A stretch of 49,550 bases of DNA from Shewanella sp. Its GTDB lineage: Bacteria; Pseudomonadota; Gammaproteobacteria; Enterobacterales; Shewanellaceae. The number at the start of each line of letters is the position of its first letter. Within the stretch, counting starts at the first letter, position 1. The notes under the pieces were generated by a model. It searched no databases. It was not told the DNA's origin and saw only the letters and a program-made list of their open reading frames with translations. The DNA lies in NCBI RefSeq assembly GCF_013214165.1, contig NZ_JABSSM010000034.1, positions 1 through 49,550 of the forward strand, read 5' to 3'. The position numbers and the translations under genes are program-made. Shown one piece after another: positions 17,225 through 26,900 of this stretch.

Positions 17225-18169
17225 ATGACAAGAAAAATATTAACGTTGAATGTGAAAAGAAAAAAAGTCACCAAACAAGTCGAGCAAGTGGCCAAGGTTG
17301 TCCCTCAGGTTGACCCACAAGAGCGTTTTATAAATGGCGTAGCCATCAATCCTCATCAGTGTATTCGCCTAGAATTAGGCTCTGAGCAACTTTCCACCCG
17401 AGCCATGGATCTGTTCACGCCAATAGGAATGGGGCAGCGAGGGTTAATTGTTGCTCCACCAGGCTCCGGAAAAACCACCCTGTTAAAACATATTTGTCAG
17501 TCGGTGGGGAAGGCTTATCCAGAGATAAAGCTTTATGCGTTACTCATTGATGAGCGTCCCGAAGAGGTGACGGATTTTAAGCGCAGCGTACCGGCACAAG
17601 TATACGCCTCATCCACGGATGAAAACTATGACCAACACGTTCGTGTCGCGAATGACCTGCTTAAAATCGCTCGCCAGCAAGCTGGTGAAGGTCATGATGT
17701 AATGATTGTCATCGATTCTCTGACAAGACTGACACGAGTACATAATGCCAATCAAAGGAGCAGCGGTCGTACCCTATCGGGCGGGCTTGACGCTAGAGCG
17801 ATGGAAATACCACGAAAATTGTTTGGCGCAGCGAGAAAAATTGAGAATGGTGGTTCGCTTACCATTCTAGCGACCATACTGGTTGATACTGGTAGCAGAA
17901 TGGATCAGGTGATATTTGAGGAGTTTAAAGGTACGGGTAATATGGAAGTCGTTTTATCGCGTGAGGCTGCCAGTCAACGAATTTTTCCCGCACTGGATAT
18001 TGCTAAAAGCAGCACGCGTCGTGAGGAACTGCTGCTCAATTCGAAAGAACTCGAAAAGGTAACCGTGTTGCGCAGGGCGCTTACTGGTCTTAAACCTGTA
18101 GAAGGTGCTAGGACACTGGTTGAGTTACTTAAGACATACCCAACCAATGCCGAACTGTTGAATCGTTAG
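17225..18169 (+). CDS. Rho paralogue consisting of the ATPase domain only
   Basis: The 314-residue protein matches the C-terminal RecA-like ATPase domain of transcription termination factor Rho from about residue 48 on, but the N-terminal helix bundle and OB-fold RNA-binding domain are absent. Normal Rho is about 419 residues. Walker A reads APPGSGKT (usual PPKAGKT), Walker B is VMIVIDSLTRL, the catalytic-Glu segment DERPEEVT is kept, and GSRMDQ, FKGTGNM and STRREELL (arginine finger) match R-loop and finger positions. The Q-loop Lys is replaced by Arg (SGRTLSGG). The N terminus is basic (KRKKVTKQ) and may bind nucleic acid. ATPase activity is plausible; function is unknown. No clear ribosome site precedes the ATG. 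Confidence 0.88.
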   Translation: MTRKILTLNVKRKKVTKQVEQVAKVVPQVDPQERFINGVAINPHQCIRLELGSEQLSTRAMDLFTPIGMGQRGLIVAPPGSGKTTLLKHICQSVGKAYPEIKLYALLIDERPEEVTDFKRSVPAQVYASSTDENYDQHVRVANDLLKIARQQAGEGHDVMIVIDSLTRLTRVHNANQRSSGRTLSGGLDARAMEIPRKLFGAARKIENGGSLTILATILVDTGSRMDQVIFEEFKGTGNMEVVLSREAASQRIFPALDIAKSSTRREELLLNSKELEKVTVLRRALTGLKPVEGARTLVELLKTYPTNAELLNR

Positions 18170-18389
18170 TTAGCTAAATTTATTCAATCTAAACAAGTGC
18201 GTCAGTATAAACTTTATGCTATATCCTTAACTTTACCAGTTAAAAAAGTTTCGAGATAAAGGGGGCCGTAGCGAATTAGGGCTTGCGAATAAACTAAGAT
18301 ATTTTTTCTAATCAATGTCAGGTTAACTAGACCCAATGCTGTAACCCACGGTTGTCCAGCAACGAGTTACTAGCCAGTAAAATTCAAAT

Positions 18390-18575
18390 CGAAGAGATGA
18401 CTTTCTCGACATAATAGCAGGTGTGAACGCGGCTGCGAGCTTCCGAAACAGGGCCGAAAATGTTCCCTACATTTATTCGGCATTTCCCACATCCTTGTGG
18501 GTCAGATGTTTTGGTAGAGCCCACAGGGACGACGCTGATGAAATCAACAGCCGGCGTCGCGTAGAAGTGGCTGCA
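18390..18575 (-). repeat. Dispersed repeat, reversed diverged copy C
   Basis: Read on the minus strand this stretch contains GACGCCGGCT, GTGGGCTCTACC, GAAGCTCGCAGCCGC and ACACCTGCT, then CTCTTCGATTT, the same order as in copy A (12649-13271). It also holds an inner palindromic part (CCCACATCCTTGTGGG) not found in the others. The flanks 18170-18389 and 18576-18727 show no gene. Confidence 0.75.
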
Positions 18576-18727
18576 CTTAAGGTCGTTCATTCACATCAAT
18601 GTGATCACGACATTCGTACATCCTTTACAGCACCTACGGCAGGTGATAGATAACTATAAGGTTATGATATTCAGCACAAAACCAAATTCAAATTTAGCTC
18701 AATGAACCCAACCAAAAAGATACTTAA

Positions 18728-18749
18728 CCACTTGTTAGCGGACAAGTGG
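18728..18749 (-). terminator. Hairpin after rlmG
   Basis: CCACTTG and CAAGTGG pair around an 8-base loop, 11 bp after the rlmG stop codon. On the minus strand the stem is followed by TTAAGTATCTTTTT, a T-rich run some bases away, so terminator function is likely but not ideal. Confidence 0.6.
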
Positions 18750-18759
18750 CTAGGATTTG

Positions 18760-20037
18760 TTATCTGGCAAGTGACTTCTTGCCACCATAAAGCCCACTCT
18801 GTGGGTGTGGCTCGCTCGGTTGAGAGTTCTCAGCCTCGGCACTGCTTGGCGCTAAGTACTCATCCTCATGGTTTTCGGCTTTCTTGCTGATCTTCTGCGC
18901 CTGCAAGATCACAAACTTGCCGTTGGACTCCACAGTGGTGCAGTTTTTAAAGATGCGTTGCAGTTTGACGTGATAAGCCAGATGACGGTTACCTACTACA
19001 TGCAAGATCCCGCCATTCTTAAGTGCGCGCCAGGACTGGAGAAACATCTGCCAGGCGATATGGTCGGTAATGGCTTCGCCTTGATGGAAAGGGGGGTTAC
19101 ACAGAATTAAGTCCGGACGCACGCCTTCGTTTAGGTGGGTCAAGCAGTCATCCCAGCTGAAGCTGGCTTGCTCGCCCACTAGACCTTCAGTGTCTAAGTT
19201 ATTGAGGGCCCAGTTTTGTCTGGCCGATTCGACAGCCATCTCTGAGTCATCGATAAAATGAATATAGGCTTTGGGGAAGACTTGTTTAGCATGCAAGCCC
19301 AGTACGCCATTGCCGCAGCCCAGATCTATGATAGAGGTGAACTCGCCCTTAGGCATGTTATCCAGCATGATGCGGGCGCCAATATCCAGCTTGTTGGCGG
19401 CGAACACATTACTTAGATTGCTGATTTCTAAGTTAAACTCAGGAATAGACCAATTGACACCTTGGGGCAGGGAGCGCACCTTGCCATCACTGACGCAGGT
19501 TATTACTCGGGTTTTCTTCCAGGTGAGGCTGGCACTTGCCGGGCCTAAATTTTTGGCAAACACTTCGAGTAGTGACTTGTTGATGGATTTTGCTTTGGCG
19601 CCAATGAGTATCTGAGTTCCCTGAGGTAAGATCTGCGATAATCGGTTAAGCTGGTGGGCGAAATAAGTCAGATTCTTAGGCAACTTCATCAATACCAGTT
19701 CAACTGAACTGGGTAGTGCTTCACGACTATTAAGCCACTGAATATTCTCGCTACTGAGTTTATTCTTGGCTAAGTTTTGCAAGGTTCCTAACTGGCTGGT
19801 CTTGGCGTCAGTTTCTAACAGCAGTGGCCACTGACTGTCGATAGCGAGAAGGCTAGCCGTTAGCGCGCCGAAATTATCATTGATGACCGCCGTGGTGACC
19901 GCTGTCTGCTCAATATCAGTCAGATGCTTGATCAGGTGTTCATCCGCAGCATCCCATGCCTGTAGGTTAGATTCCTGTTCACTTGGATAACGATGTAATT
20001 CAAGTTCGATATCTGCTACTGAAAATTGAGTTGTCAT
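18760..20037 (-). CDS. rlmG: 23S rRNA (guanine-1835-N2) methyltransferase RlmG
   Basis: The 425-residue protein is an S-adenosylmethionine-dependent methyltransferase that modifies G1835 of 23S rRNA. The N-terminal half (about 1-190) is a degenerate methyltransferase-like domain for RNA binding, as in the RsmC/RlmG class. The C-terminal half holds the SAM motif [11 protein letters not shown] and the catalytic NPPFHQG. It ends in an extra Lys/Glu/Ser/Pro-rich tail of about 40 residues beyond QAQKISKK, longer than the E. coli protein (about 378 residues). The gene is on the minus strand, back to back with the AlkB-type gene at 20195. Confidence 0.92.
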   Translation of the reverse strand: MTTQFSVADIELELHRYPSEQESNLQAWDAADEHLIKHLTDIEQTAVTTAVINDNFGALTASLLAIDSQWPLLLETDAKTSQLGTLQNLAKNKLSSENIQWLNSREALPSSVELVLMKLPKNLTYFAHQLNRLSQILPQGTQILIGAKAKSINKSLLEVFAKNLGPASASLTWKKTRVITCVSDGKVRSLPQGVNWSIPEFNLEISNLSNVFAANKLDIGARIMLDNMPKGEFTSIIDLGCGNGVLGLHAKQVFPKAYIHFIDDSEMAVESARQNWALNNLDTEGLVGEQASFSWDDCLTHLNEGVRPDLILCNPPFHQGEAITDHIAWQMFLQSWRALKNGGILHVVGNRHLAYHVKLQRIFKNCTTVESNGKFVILQAQKISKKAENHEDEYLAPSSAEAENSQPSEPHPQSGLYGGKKSLAR

Positions 20038-20194
20038 AAGTCAAACTGTACCAATAAAATGAGGGCGCGCATTATCGCAGATTTAACGGTTGAGGTATAT
20101 ATGGTCGATGGCTCTTGATAACTGTCGACAACTCTTGATATTAGCCGATAGCGAGTCGAATGTGCCATTATCCGCTTAAGGTTTATAATAAGTG

Positions 20195-20845
20195 ATGAAA
20201 CAACAAAGTTTAGACTTAAATAGACTCCTCGGCGCTGAAACAGAAGTTGATTCGGAGCCGCAATTGGACAGGCTATCAGAGCTTCCGGTGACTTGGATCA
20301 AAGGCTATCTCGCACCTGCTCAGCAGATGGCCTTGCTAAGAGAGGTTCAAGGCTATCCATTCGAGTCTCCCGAAATCCAAGTCTATGGTAAGCGGCATCG
20401 CATACCCAGATCTCAAGTCTGGTTCGGTGATGCGGGCTGCGATACCAAGTATTCTGGCTTACTGGTCGAGGTGCTTCCTTGGCCTAAATATGCCGACAGA
20501 CTGAGGCAAAAACTCAAACGGGACTTTAGTCTCGAATCCAACGGCGTCTTGGTTAACCGCTACGTCGATGGCAAGGAGTCCATGGGCTGGCATTGTGATA
20601 ATGAGCCGGAATTTGCAGTAGGCAGTGATATTGCGTCTATTACACTGGGCGCGACCCGAGATTTTATCATCAGAGACAAGGTCACTCATGAGCAGCAAAC
20701 TTTTGCGCTGCAATCGGGTGACCTCTTGATCATGCATTGGCCGATGCAAGACAGGTGGGAGCATGCCTTACCTAAGCGCATGAAAGCTACCGAACCGAGA
20801 ATTAATTATACCTTCAGGCAAGTAACCCCTCATTATTTTGACTAG
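20195..20845 (+). CDS. AlkB-type Fe(II)/2-oxoglutarate dioxygenase
   Basis: The protein of about 216 residues is a member of the AlkB-like superfamily, whose best-known members remove methyl groups from alkylated DNA or RNA. The iron ligands are visible as HCDNE (HxD) near residue 130 and the His in DRWEHALPK; the 2-oxoglutarate-binding arginines are in PRINYTFR. Length and the VQVYGKRHRIPRS-like N-terminal region resemble ALKBH2/3-type proteins; substrate is inferred. I take the ATG at 20195; a GTG three bases earlier is possible. It runs divergently from rlmG and has no operon partner. SOS control is not evident. Confidence 0.88.
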   Translation: MKQQSLDLNRLLGAETEVDSEPQLDRLSELPVTWIKGYLAPAQQMALLREVQGYPFESPEIQVYGKRHRIPRSQVWFGDAGCDTKYSGLLVEVLPWPKYADRLRQKLKRDFSLESNGVLVNRYVDGKESMGWHCDNEPEFAVGSDIASITLGATRDFIIRDKVTHEQQTFALQSGDLLIMHWPMQDRWEHALPKRMKATEPRINYTFRQVTPHYFD

Positions 20846-21331
20846 CATGCTTATCACATGGCTCATATCCCAGCGCTAGACAATGCGTGAGGGCATGAGT
20901 TTCCAGACGCTAGGGACTCTCTCCACTCGGCGTCCGCAGCATGCCCTCCTTGTGCTTATCGTACCCATCTAAGACTCATGAAAACAGCTTCATAATCACC
21001 GTGTTACCGTTAATTATTTTGTCACCTGTCTGCTGACTTACTATTTCATAGAGAGCCGCATCGTCACACACATAAAGTAATTTGCTCTTTTTTTATACAG
21101 AAAAGAAAGCTGAATGCTTGCTTAATGGCGCCGAGTTAAGGGTGATATTTAAGCAAGCGTTAAGAAAAGTTGCACATTATGCGACCTATAAAGACAAGGG
21201 GAGACAAGAGTCAGATAAGACTATGCATAGACCCTGTCTTAACTCATTAACTTGATTGAGTGGAGTAATCAAGAGCAGATAGAAAGGATTCAGTTAACTA
21301 ACAGCAGCAAACTAACTGAACTGGAGTTCAA
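20846..21331. other. Intergenic region with a long stem-loop
   Basis: GAGGGCATG at 20889-20897 pairs exactly with CATGCCCTC at 20940-20948, and inside it GACGC (20906-20910) pairs with GCGTC (20930-20934). It may be the terminator of the AlkB-type gene or a structured RNA; no T run follows. The rest is the leader of the outer-membrane protein gene, with no coding frame. Confidence 0.6.
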
Positions 21332-22066
21332 ATGAAAAAAAGAATCATAGCTACTGCGGCATTCGCAGCCTTCGCATCATCTTCTGTACTCGCTAGCTAC
21401 GAGATAGCCCCGGCAGAGATATCTGTCTCAACTAACTTTGATAACACATTAATTTACGCTGAGAGTAATACGCGTGCTGATTACATTGAGTTAGGTTTGA
21501 GTCATGTTTTCGATATTGGTGGTAATTTTTCATTGATCCCTCATCTAGCCTCTGTCGCTCGTGATGGTGGTGATAATAGCTTTCGTCTACAACTCGGGCT
21601 GACCTATGATTTCAACGAAGCCACTAAGCTAGTCGCTGAGTATCGATACACATGGGGCATGGATAATTACTACACTCCCAACTATCAGATTGATAATGGC
21701 TTACCCGCTACACCGCCCACTGAGGGGAATGGCATCGACAATCCAATTCACTTCCCTATAGACGACATCACACCTCCACAGAATTACCATTCGGGTCAGT
21801 CTGAGATCAGCCGGGTGTCGCTAGGGTTTGATCAGAGACTGGACATGTTTCTCGTGAAGTACCGTTTCCGTCACTATGAGCAGTACGGTGATGTATACAG
21901 CTTCGAGACTGGTATGGCTCGGGATACTTGGCAGGAGCACGAACTTCAGCTTGACCTTTCTACGTCAAGTTCATGGACTCCCTTCGTAAGAATAGTTGCT
22001 ACTAGCGACAATGGTTACGGCGTGGAAGATAAGTACACACTCCTGGGGATTAACTACCACTTTTAA
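21332..22066 (+). CDS. Outer-membrane beta-barrel protein, KdgM-like
   Basis: The 244-residue protein has a signal peptide ending in VLAS and a C-terminal aromatic residue (GINYHF), both typical of outer-membrane porins. Alternating hydrophobic strands run through it, with motifs such as AEYRYTWG and VKYRFRHYEQY. A proline-rich stretch at about 125-150 (PATPPTEG, ITPPQNY) is probably an extracellular loop. The overall layout resembles the oligogalacturonate-specific porin KdgM / OmpG-like group, but the family match is tentative. It lies alone, with GGAG upstream of the ATG and a hairpin terminator downstream. Confidence 0.72.
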   Translation: MKKRIIATAAFAAFASSSVLASYEIAPAEISVSTNFDNTLIYAESNTRADYIELGLSHVFDIGGNFSLIPHLASVARDGGDNSFRLQLGLTYDFNEATKLVAEYRYTWGMDNYYTPNYQIDNGLPATPPTEGNGIDNPIHFPIDDITPPQNYHSGQSEISRVSLGFDQRLDMFLVKYRFRHYEQYGDVYSFETGMARDTWQEHELQLDLSTSSSWTPFVRIVATSDNGYGVEDKYTLLGINYHF

Positions 22067-22108
22067 ATTAAGCCCGAGCTAGCTTGAGATTAGGCAGAGA
22101 TAAAGCGT

Positions 22109-22140
22109 ATGGATCGTATCATTGAGATCCATTCTTGTTT
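22109..22140 (+). terminator. Terminator after the outer-membrane protein gene
   Basis: ATGGATC at 22109-22115 pairs with GATCCAT at 22126-22132, followed by TCTTGTTTTC. It lies 43 bp past the stop codon and fits a Rho-independent terminator. Confidence 0.65.
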
Positions 22141-22300
22141 TCTCTGTCTGTCTCGTCTTCGAATGAATTTACCCATGTTGACGGAACACTAGGCTCCATT
22201 AGCTGTTCAATTTATGGCTAGAGCCTATGGCAAAGATTGATCTTTTGTGGCTAAGGTATTAACCTGCCGCCATCGCTTTTTCTTGTTTGAGAATATCCCT

Positions 22301-22600
22301 ATGTCAGTAGAGCAACTTATAACCGAAAAACTCACCGCGGCCCTGTCGCCTAGTCATCTGGAAGTGATCAACGAGAGTAATAATCACCATGTGCCGCCGA
22401 ATTCAGAGACACATTTTAAGGTCATTATTACCAGTGCGGCTTTCGAGGGTAAACGCCTACTTGGCAGGCATAGATCGGTGAATGAGGCGTTAGCCGATGA
22501 GTTTGCTAATGGCTTACATGCCTTATCTATGCACACCTTCACTCCCGAAGAGTGGCTCGTAGAGTCAAATGTCCCCGACTCTCCAAAGTGTAAAGGCTAG
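22301..22600 (+). CDS. bolA: BolA family protein
   Basis: The product has about 99 residues, close to E. coli BolA (105). BolA proteins work with monothiol glutaredoxins around Fe-S clusters and influence cell shape genes. The class features are visible: LSPSHLEVINES, the HFKVIIT strand, and FEGKRLLGRHRSVNEAL, with the conserved His. The start is the ATG at 22301 (MSVEQLI). An upstream frame adds 18 residues outside the family. TAGGCTC (22190) and GAGCCTA (22221) form a hairpin further upstream. In E. coli bolA lies beside yajG; here it lies between an outer-membrane protein and a broken TRAP gene. Confidence 0.88.
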   Translation: MSVEQLITEKLTAALSPSHLEVINESNNHHVPPNSETHFKVIITSAAFEGKRLLGRHRSVNEALADEFANGLHALSMHTFTPEEWLVESNVPDSPKCKG

Positions 22601-22639
22601 AAGCTAAGCCCTAGACAATAAAGCCTAGAAGCTAAATTT

Positions 22640-22663
22640 GGGACTCTGATTGGATTGAGTCCC
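22640..22663 (+). terminator. Hairpin after bolA
   Basis: GGGACTC and GAGTCCC pair around a 10-base loop, 40 bp after the bolA stop. There is no T run, so terminator function is likely only with other factors. Confidence 0.5.
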
Positions 22664-22811
22664 ACAAGCTAAATCACGCTTATCTTTACCGTCCACCGTC
22701 TAGCGTCTACCGTCCGTCCACCGCTTCCCTTACTTCAGCACAAGATTTTGTTTATCTATCGCGGTAATAGTGTTATCAATATGTTAATTACATTTTTAAT
22801 GTTGAGAAGGG

Positions 22812-23202
22812 ATGAATCAACTAGAGAAGATAACCGAGCTGATGGGGAGCTGGTGTCCCCTGTTTATCGTATTGATGACACTCGCGGTAGTGATATTGCG
22901 CGATGCCTTCAATACCTGGGCTACGGCGCTGTAGAGTCTGCGTTATACCTGCATGGCGCCGTATTGACTTTAGCCGCTGGCTATACACTGAAACATGATG
23001 GCCATGTCAGGATCGATATCTTCTAGCGTATCGATATCTTCTAGCGTAATTTTAGCGTTCGTACCCGCATTGGGTGGACTTTCTCGGTACGCTACTGCTG
23101 TTGATGCCTGTTTGTCTCTTTATCCTCTATTCAAGTTGCGATTATGTTTTAGCATCCAGGAAGGTCGGGGAAAGCTCGGTCGAAGCCAGCGGCTTAGGTT
23201 AG
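22812..23202 (+). pseudogene. Decayed TRAP transporter small permease (DctQ-like)
   Basis: Three pieces in different frames together match a DctQ small subunit. From 22812 the reading gives MNQLEKITELMGSW, then hydrophobic LFIVLMTLAVVILRD, before a stop at 22932. A second frame reads SALYLHGAVLTLAAGYTLK, then HDGHVRIDIF, a hallmark of the family. A third, from 23074 to 23202, gives DFLGTLLLLMPVCLFILYSS. A tandem duplication of 18 bp at 23012-23047 lies at the break of the second piece. The large permease (dctM) and binding protein (dctP) are absent. The gene is a relic of a dicarboxylate-type uptake system, now between bolA and luxS. Confidence 0.82.
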
Positions 23203-23385
23203 TTCTATTTCAGCAGAATCAGACTTATCAAGGCACTAGTCTTGTTCAGACTCATATATGTTTTTTGGTACTATCGAGACGGCTCATAGCGCCATTTGCT
23301 TATGCTAGAATGAAAAAAAACAAATAAGGCGAATGCTTTTAAGTTGTTAAGCCTTACCCATGCCCTACAAATTTGGAGAGTAGAG

Positions 23386-23895
23386 ATGCCATTATTAGAT
23401 AGCTTTACCGTCGATCATACTCGCATGCATGCCCCTGCGGTGCGTGTGGCGAAAACCATGAAGACGCCTAGCGGTGATTCCATCACAGTATTCGATCTGC
23501 GTTTTTGTGTACCGAACCAAGACATCTTGAGTGAGCGGGGCATACATACCTTAGAGCATCTTTATGCCGGATTTATGCGTGACCACCTCAATGGTGATGC
23601 TGTTGAAATTATCGATATCTCTCCCATGGGCTGTCGTACCGGCTTCTATATGAGTTTGATTGGTACGCCAGGCGAGGCGGAAGTGGCCGAGGCTTGGTTA
23701 GCGGCGATGAATGATGTGCTCAAGGTCGCCGATCAATCTGAGATCCCTGAGCTAAACGAATTTCAATGTGGTACTTATGACATGCACTCTCTGGATCAGG
23801 CCAAGGGTATCGCCCGGTCGATCATTGCTGCTGGGATAAGCGTTAACAAGAATGACGAGCTAAAGCTCAGTGATGACATCTTGAAAGGTTTGTGA
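23386..23895 (+). CDS. luxS: S-ribosylhomocysteine lyase LuxS
   Basis: LuxS cleaves S-ribosylhomocysteine to homocysteine and DPD, the precursor of the autoinducer AI-2, in the activated methyl cycle. The protein has 169 residues, the normal length. Metal ligands are His54 and His58 (HTLEH) and Cys128 (FQCGTY); the catalytic Cys83 lies in MGCRTG. The start is the ATG at 23386, with GGAG nine bases upstream. A frame that begins 42 bases earlier is outside the family. It is followed by a strong terminator and then the nqr operon. Confidence 0.96.
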   Translation: MPLLDSFTVDHTRMHAPAVRVAKTMKTPSGDSITVFDLRFCVPNQDILSERGIHTLEHLYAGFMRDHLNGDAVEIIDISPMGCRTGFYMSLIGTPGEAEVAEAWLAAMNDVLKVADQSEIPELNEFQCGTYDMHSLDQAKGIARSIIAAGISVNKNDELKLSDDILKGL

Positions 23896-23910
23896 TTCAG
23901 CAATAGACAT

Positions 23911-23937
23911 AAAAAAGCGGCTAAGCCGCTTTTTTTA
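23911..23937 (+). terminator. Strong Rho-independent terminator after luxS
   Basis: AAAAAAGCGGC, a TAA loop, then GCCGCTTTTTTT make a GC-rich stem with T run, 15 bp after the stop codon. The run of A on the other side suits termination from both directions. Confidence 0.9.
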
Positions 23938-24366
23938 TGCCTAAAATTATTTTTACGGGTTAATGTTAACTTGCTTATTTCATTGTGTGCGCTCAAATAG
24001 TCAGCGGTTAGAATGCACTAATCATTGGCAAAAAAAATATTAATTAGGCTTCATTTGACTATTTGACAAAGACGATACCCTTGCTAGGTAAAGGGCTTAT
24101 TAAAGTTAGTCGGCGCTGAATCAAAATAATTCACTAATCATGCGGGCTAAAGCCGAGTTTAAAAATCCACGTTACCATTAAAACACCCACATTTTTCATG
24201 GCGATACCTCGGTATTTACTGTAAAATGCGCGCGAACAGCGTGATTGCGATCGCATTTTCGCGATAAGTCTGCGCTAGCTCATCGAGGTGAGCTTTGTTT
24301 TAAACCTGTCGTATTAAGCAGGAACGCGGCGCATTATCTTTCCTTCATAACGTAGTGCTTGTGGAT
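23938..24366 (+). promoter_or_regulatory. Leader region of the nqr operon
   Basis: This region of about 430 bp between luxS and nqrA has no gene and must hold the operon promoter. A palindrome AGCTCA-TCGAGG-TGAGCT at 24277-24294 is followed by TTGTTTT, which looks like an attenuator hairpin or a mature leader structure. GTTAA-TG-TTAAC at about 23959 is a further small palindrome. No promoter is named with confidence. Confidence 0.45.
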
Positions 24367-25701
24367 ATGATTACAATAAAGAAAGGATTGGACCTGCCTA
24401 TAGCAGGCGGACCAGAGCAAGTAGTCCATGATGGCCCAGCCATTAAACGTGTAGCTACTTTGGGTGAAGAGTATATTGGCTTACGCCCCACGATGAAAAT
24501 CAAAGTGGGTGATAAAGTTAAAAAGGGCCAGGTGATCTTCGAAGATAAGAAGAACCTTGGTGTCAAATATACGGCTTTAGCAAGTGGCACAATTTCAGAA
24601 GTCAACCGGGGCGCACAACGCGTTCTGCAGTCAGTCGTCATAGATATCGAAGGGGAAGAGTGTGTCGCCTTTGCTAAATATAGTGCAGCAGAATTAGCGT
24701 CGTTGGATTCGCAGCTAGTTAGAGACAACCTTATTGAATCAGGGTTGTGGACAGCGTTGCGAACTCGTCCTTTCAGTAAAGCCCCAGCAGTAGATTCTAC
24801 CGCTGCCGGCATCTTCGTTACCGCGATAGATACTCAACCCCTTGCAGCCGACCCTGAAGTGGTTATCGGTACGCAAAAAGATGATTTTGAGAATGGACTT
24901 AAGGTTCTGTCAAGATTGACTGAAGGTAAAGTATTTGTGTGTAAAGCGCCTGGAGCCGATATTCCAGCCGCCAACGCTCAAGTCGAAGAGTTTGCAGGTA
25001 AACATCCTGCGGGTCTGGTCGGTACACATATACATTTCCTACTTCCTGCATCGGTTAACAGAACGGTCTGGCATGTGGGTTATCAAGATGTCATTGCCAT
25101 TGGTCAGCTATTTATTACCGGTGAATTAAACACTCAACGCGTTATAGCTATAGCGGGACCTAAGGCGAGTAAGCCAAGATTAGTGCGTACTCAACTTGGT
25201 GCTTCCTCTGCCGAATTAACTGCAAATGAAACCTTAGACGGTGAAGTTCGTGTCGTATCTGGCTCAGTTTTGAGCGGAAGGACTGCGACTGGGCCTCACG
25301 CTTATTTGGGTCGTTTCCATCTGCAGCTATCTATGCTCGAAGAAGGCAGGGAGCAGGAATTTATCGGTTGGGCTATGCCTGGCAGTGATAAGTTCTCAAT
25401 CACTCGTTCTTTCTTAGGTCACCTCTCACCTTCTCGTCTGTTTAATATGACGACGAGTACCGGTGGTTCTGACCGAGCTATGGTGCCGATCGGTAACTAT
25501 GAGCGTGTGATGCCTCTGGATATTCTTCCTACTATGTTATTGCGTGACCTAGTGTCAGGCGATACCGATGGTGCCGTTACCTTGGGCGCCTTGGAGTTGG
25601 ATGAAGAAGATTTGGCATTGTGTACTGTCGTATGTCCGGGTAAGTATGACTATGCGACCTACCTACGTGACTGTCTAGATACGATCGTGAGGGAAGGCTA
25701 A
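24367..25701 (+). CDS. nqrA: Na+-translocating NADH:quinone reductase subunit A
   Basis: NqrA is the cytoplasmic subunit of the six-subunit Na+-NQR complex that oxidises NADH, reduces ubiquinone and pumps sodium out. The protein has 444 residues, the usual length. It starts [14 protein letters not shown] as in Vibrio NqrA; the GTG codons upstream at 24355 and 24361 are less likely. Signature stretches include [46 protein letters not shown] sequence and [11 protein letters not shown]. Its stop overlaps the nqrB start (TAATG), so the two are translationally coupled. Confidence 0.95.
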   Translation: MITIKKGLDLPIAGGPEQVVHDGPAIKRVATLGEEYIGLRPTMKIKVGDKVKKGQVIFEDKKNLGVKYTALASGTISEVNRGAQRVLQSVVIDIEGEECVAFAKYSAAELASLDSQLVRDNLIESGLWTALRTRPFSKAPAVDSTAAGIFVTAIDTQPLAADPEVVIGTQKDDFENGLKVLSRLTEGKVFVCKAPGADIPAANAQVEEFAGKHPAGLVGTHIHFLLPASVNRTVWHVGYQDVIAIGQLFITGELNTQRVIAIAGPKASKPRLVRTQLGASSAELTANETLDGEVRVVSGSVLSGRTATGPHAYLGRFHLQLSMLEEGREQEFIGWAMPGSDKFSITRSFLGHLSPSRLFNMTTSTGGSDRAMVPIGNYERVMPLDILPTMLLRDLVSGDTDGAVTLGALELDEEDLALCTVVCPGKYDYATYLRDCLDTIVREG

Positions 25702-26900
25702 TGGGTTTGAAAGAGTTTTTTAAGGGTATCGAACCTCAGTTTGAAAAGGGCGGTAAATACGAAAAGTTTTACGCCGTTTTCGAAGCTGCATATACGGTTT
25801 TTTATACCCCAGGTCATGTGAACAAGGGCGCAACCCATGTTCGCGATAATTTAGACCTGAAACGTATGATGATCTTGGTGTGGGCATGTACATTCCCAGC
25901 CATGTTCGTCGGTATGTATAACGTAGGTTTACAAGCTCAAGATGCGCTTATTGCCGGTTTCTCTACACCAGATGTTTGGCAGGTTAGCCTGTTCGGTATG
26001 TTTGGTACTGAGCTCAATGAAAATTCAGGTATTTCGGCCCTGCTGTGGTACGGCGCCTGTTTCTTCGTGCCTATCTATGCGGTGACATTCGCCGTCGGTG
26101 GTATCTGGGAAGTGTTATTTGCCGCGGTCCGTGGTCATGAGGTTAACGAAGGTTTCTTCGTTACTTCGGTGCTGTTTGCATTGACTCTGCCGGCGACGAT
26201 TCCTCTGTGGATGGTTGCGCTGGGTATCACGTTCGGTGTGGTTGTAGCCAAAGAGATCTTCGGTGGTACGGGACGTAACTTCCTTAACCCCGCACTGGCT
26301 GGTCGTGCCTTCTTATTCTTCGCTTACCCGCTAAGCATGTCTGGTGATACCTCTTGGGTTGCTGCAGACGGTTTCTCTGGTGCTACGGCACTGAGTCAAG
26401 CGGCTCAAGGCACATTAGAATATAGCTTCAACCAAAATTGGTGGGATGCCTTCCTAGGCTTCATTCCTGGCTCTGTCGGTGAGGTGTCTACCCTGGCTCT
26501 CTTACTGGGTGGCGCGGTGATCATATACGCACGTATCGCATCATGGCGCATCGTTGCCGGTGTGATGCTGGGTATGATTGCGGTTTCTTACCTGTTGAAC
26601 TTTATCGGTAGTGACACGAATCCTATGTTCGCTATGCCTTGGTACTGGCACCTTGTTTTAGGTGGTTTTGCCTTCGGTATGATGTTTATGGCGACCGATC
26701 CTGTATCGGCTTCATTTACGAACTCGGCGAAATGGGGATACGGGATCTTGATTGGTGCGATGGCGGTGTTTATCCGTGTCGTTAACCCAGCGTTCCCTGA
26801 AGGCATGATGTTGGCCATCTTATTCGCCAACCTGTTTGCACCACTATTTGACCATTTTGTCGTCCAGGCAAATATCAAGCGGAGGATTGCACGTGGCTAG
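25701..26900 (+). CDS. nqrB: Na+-translocating NADH:quinone reductase subunit B
   Basis: NqrB is the largest membrane subunit, related to RnfD, and binds covalent FMN and riboflavin. The 399-residue protein shows about ten membrane segments. The FMN attachment Thr is at residue 229 within GFSGATALS, the flavinylation motif used by ApbE. Its start overlaps the nqrA stop by one base, and its 3' end overlaps the nqrC start by eight bases, so translation is coupled. Confidence 0.95.
   Translation: MGLKEFFKGIEPQFEKGGKYEKFYAVFEAAYTVFYTPGHVNKGATHVRDNLDLKRMMILVWACTFPAMFVGMYNVGLQAQDALIAGFSTPDVWQVSLFGMFGTELNENSGISALLWYGACFFVPIYAVTFAVGGIWEVLFAAVRGHEVNEGFFVTSVLFALTLPATIPLWMVALGITFGVVVAKEIFGGTGRNFLNPALAGRAFLFFAYPLSMSGDTSWVAADGFSGATALSQAAQGTLEYSFNQNWWDAFLGFIPGSVGEVSTLALLLGGAVIIYARIASWRIVAGVMLGMIAVSYLLNFIGSDTNPMFAMPWYWHLVLGGFAFGMMFMATDPVSASFTNSAKWGYGILIGAMAVFIRVVNPAFPEGMMLAILFANLFAPLFDHFVVQANIKRRIARG

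Noticed and set aside
18423..18653. Plus-strand frame of 76 codons before rlmG
   Set aside because: It is part of the dispersed repeat copy C and is not kept as a frame in the other copies.
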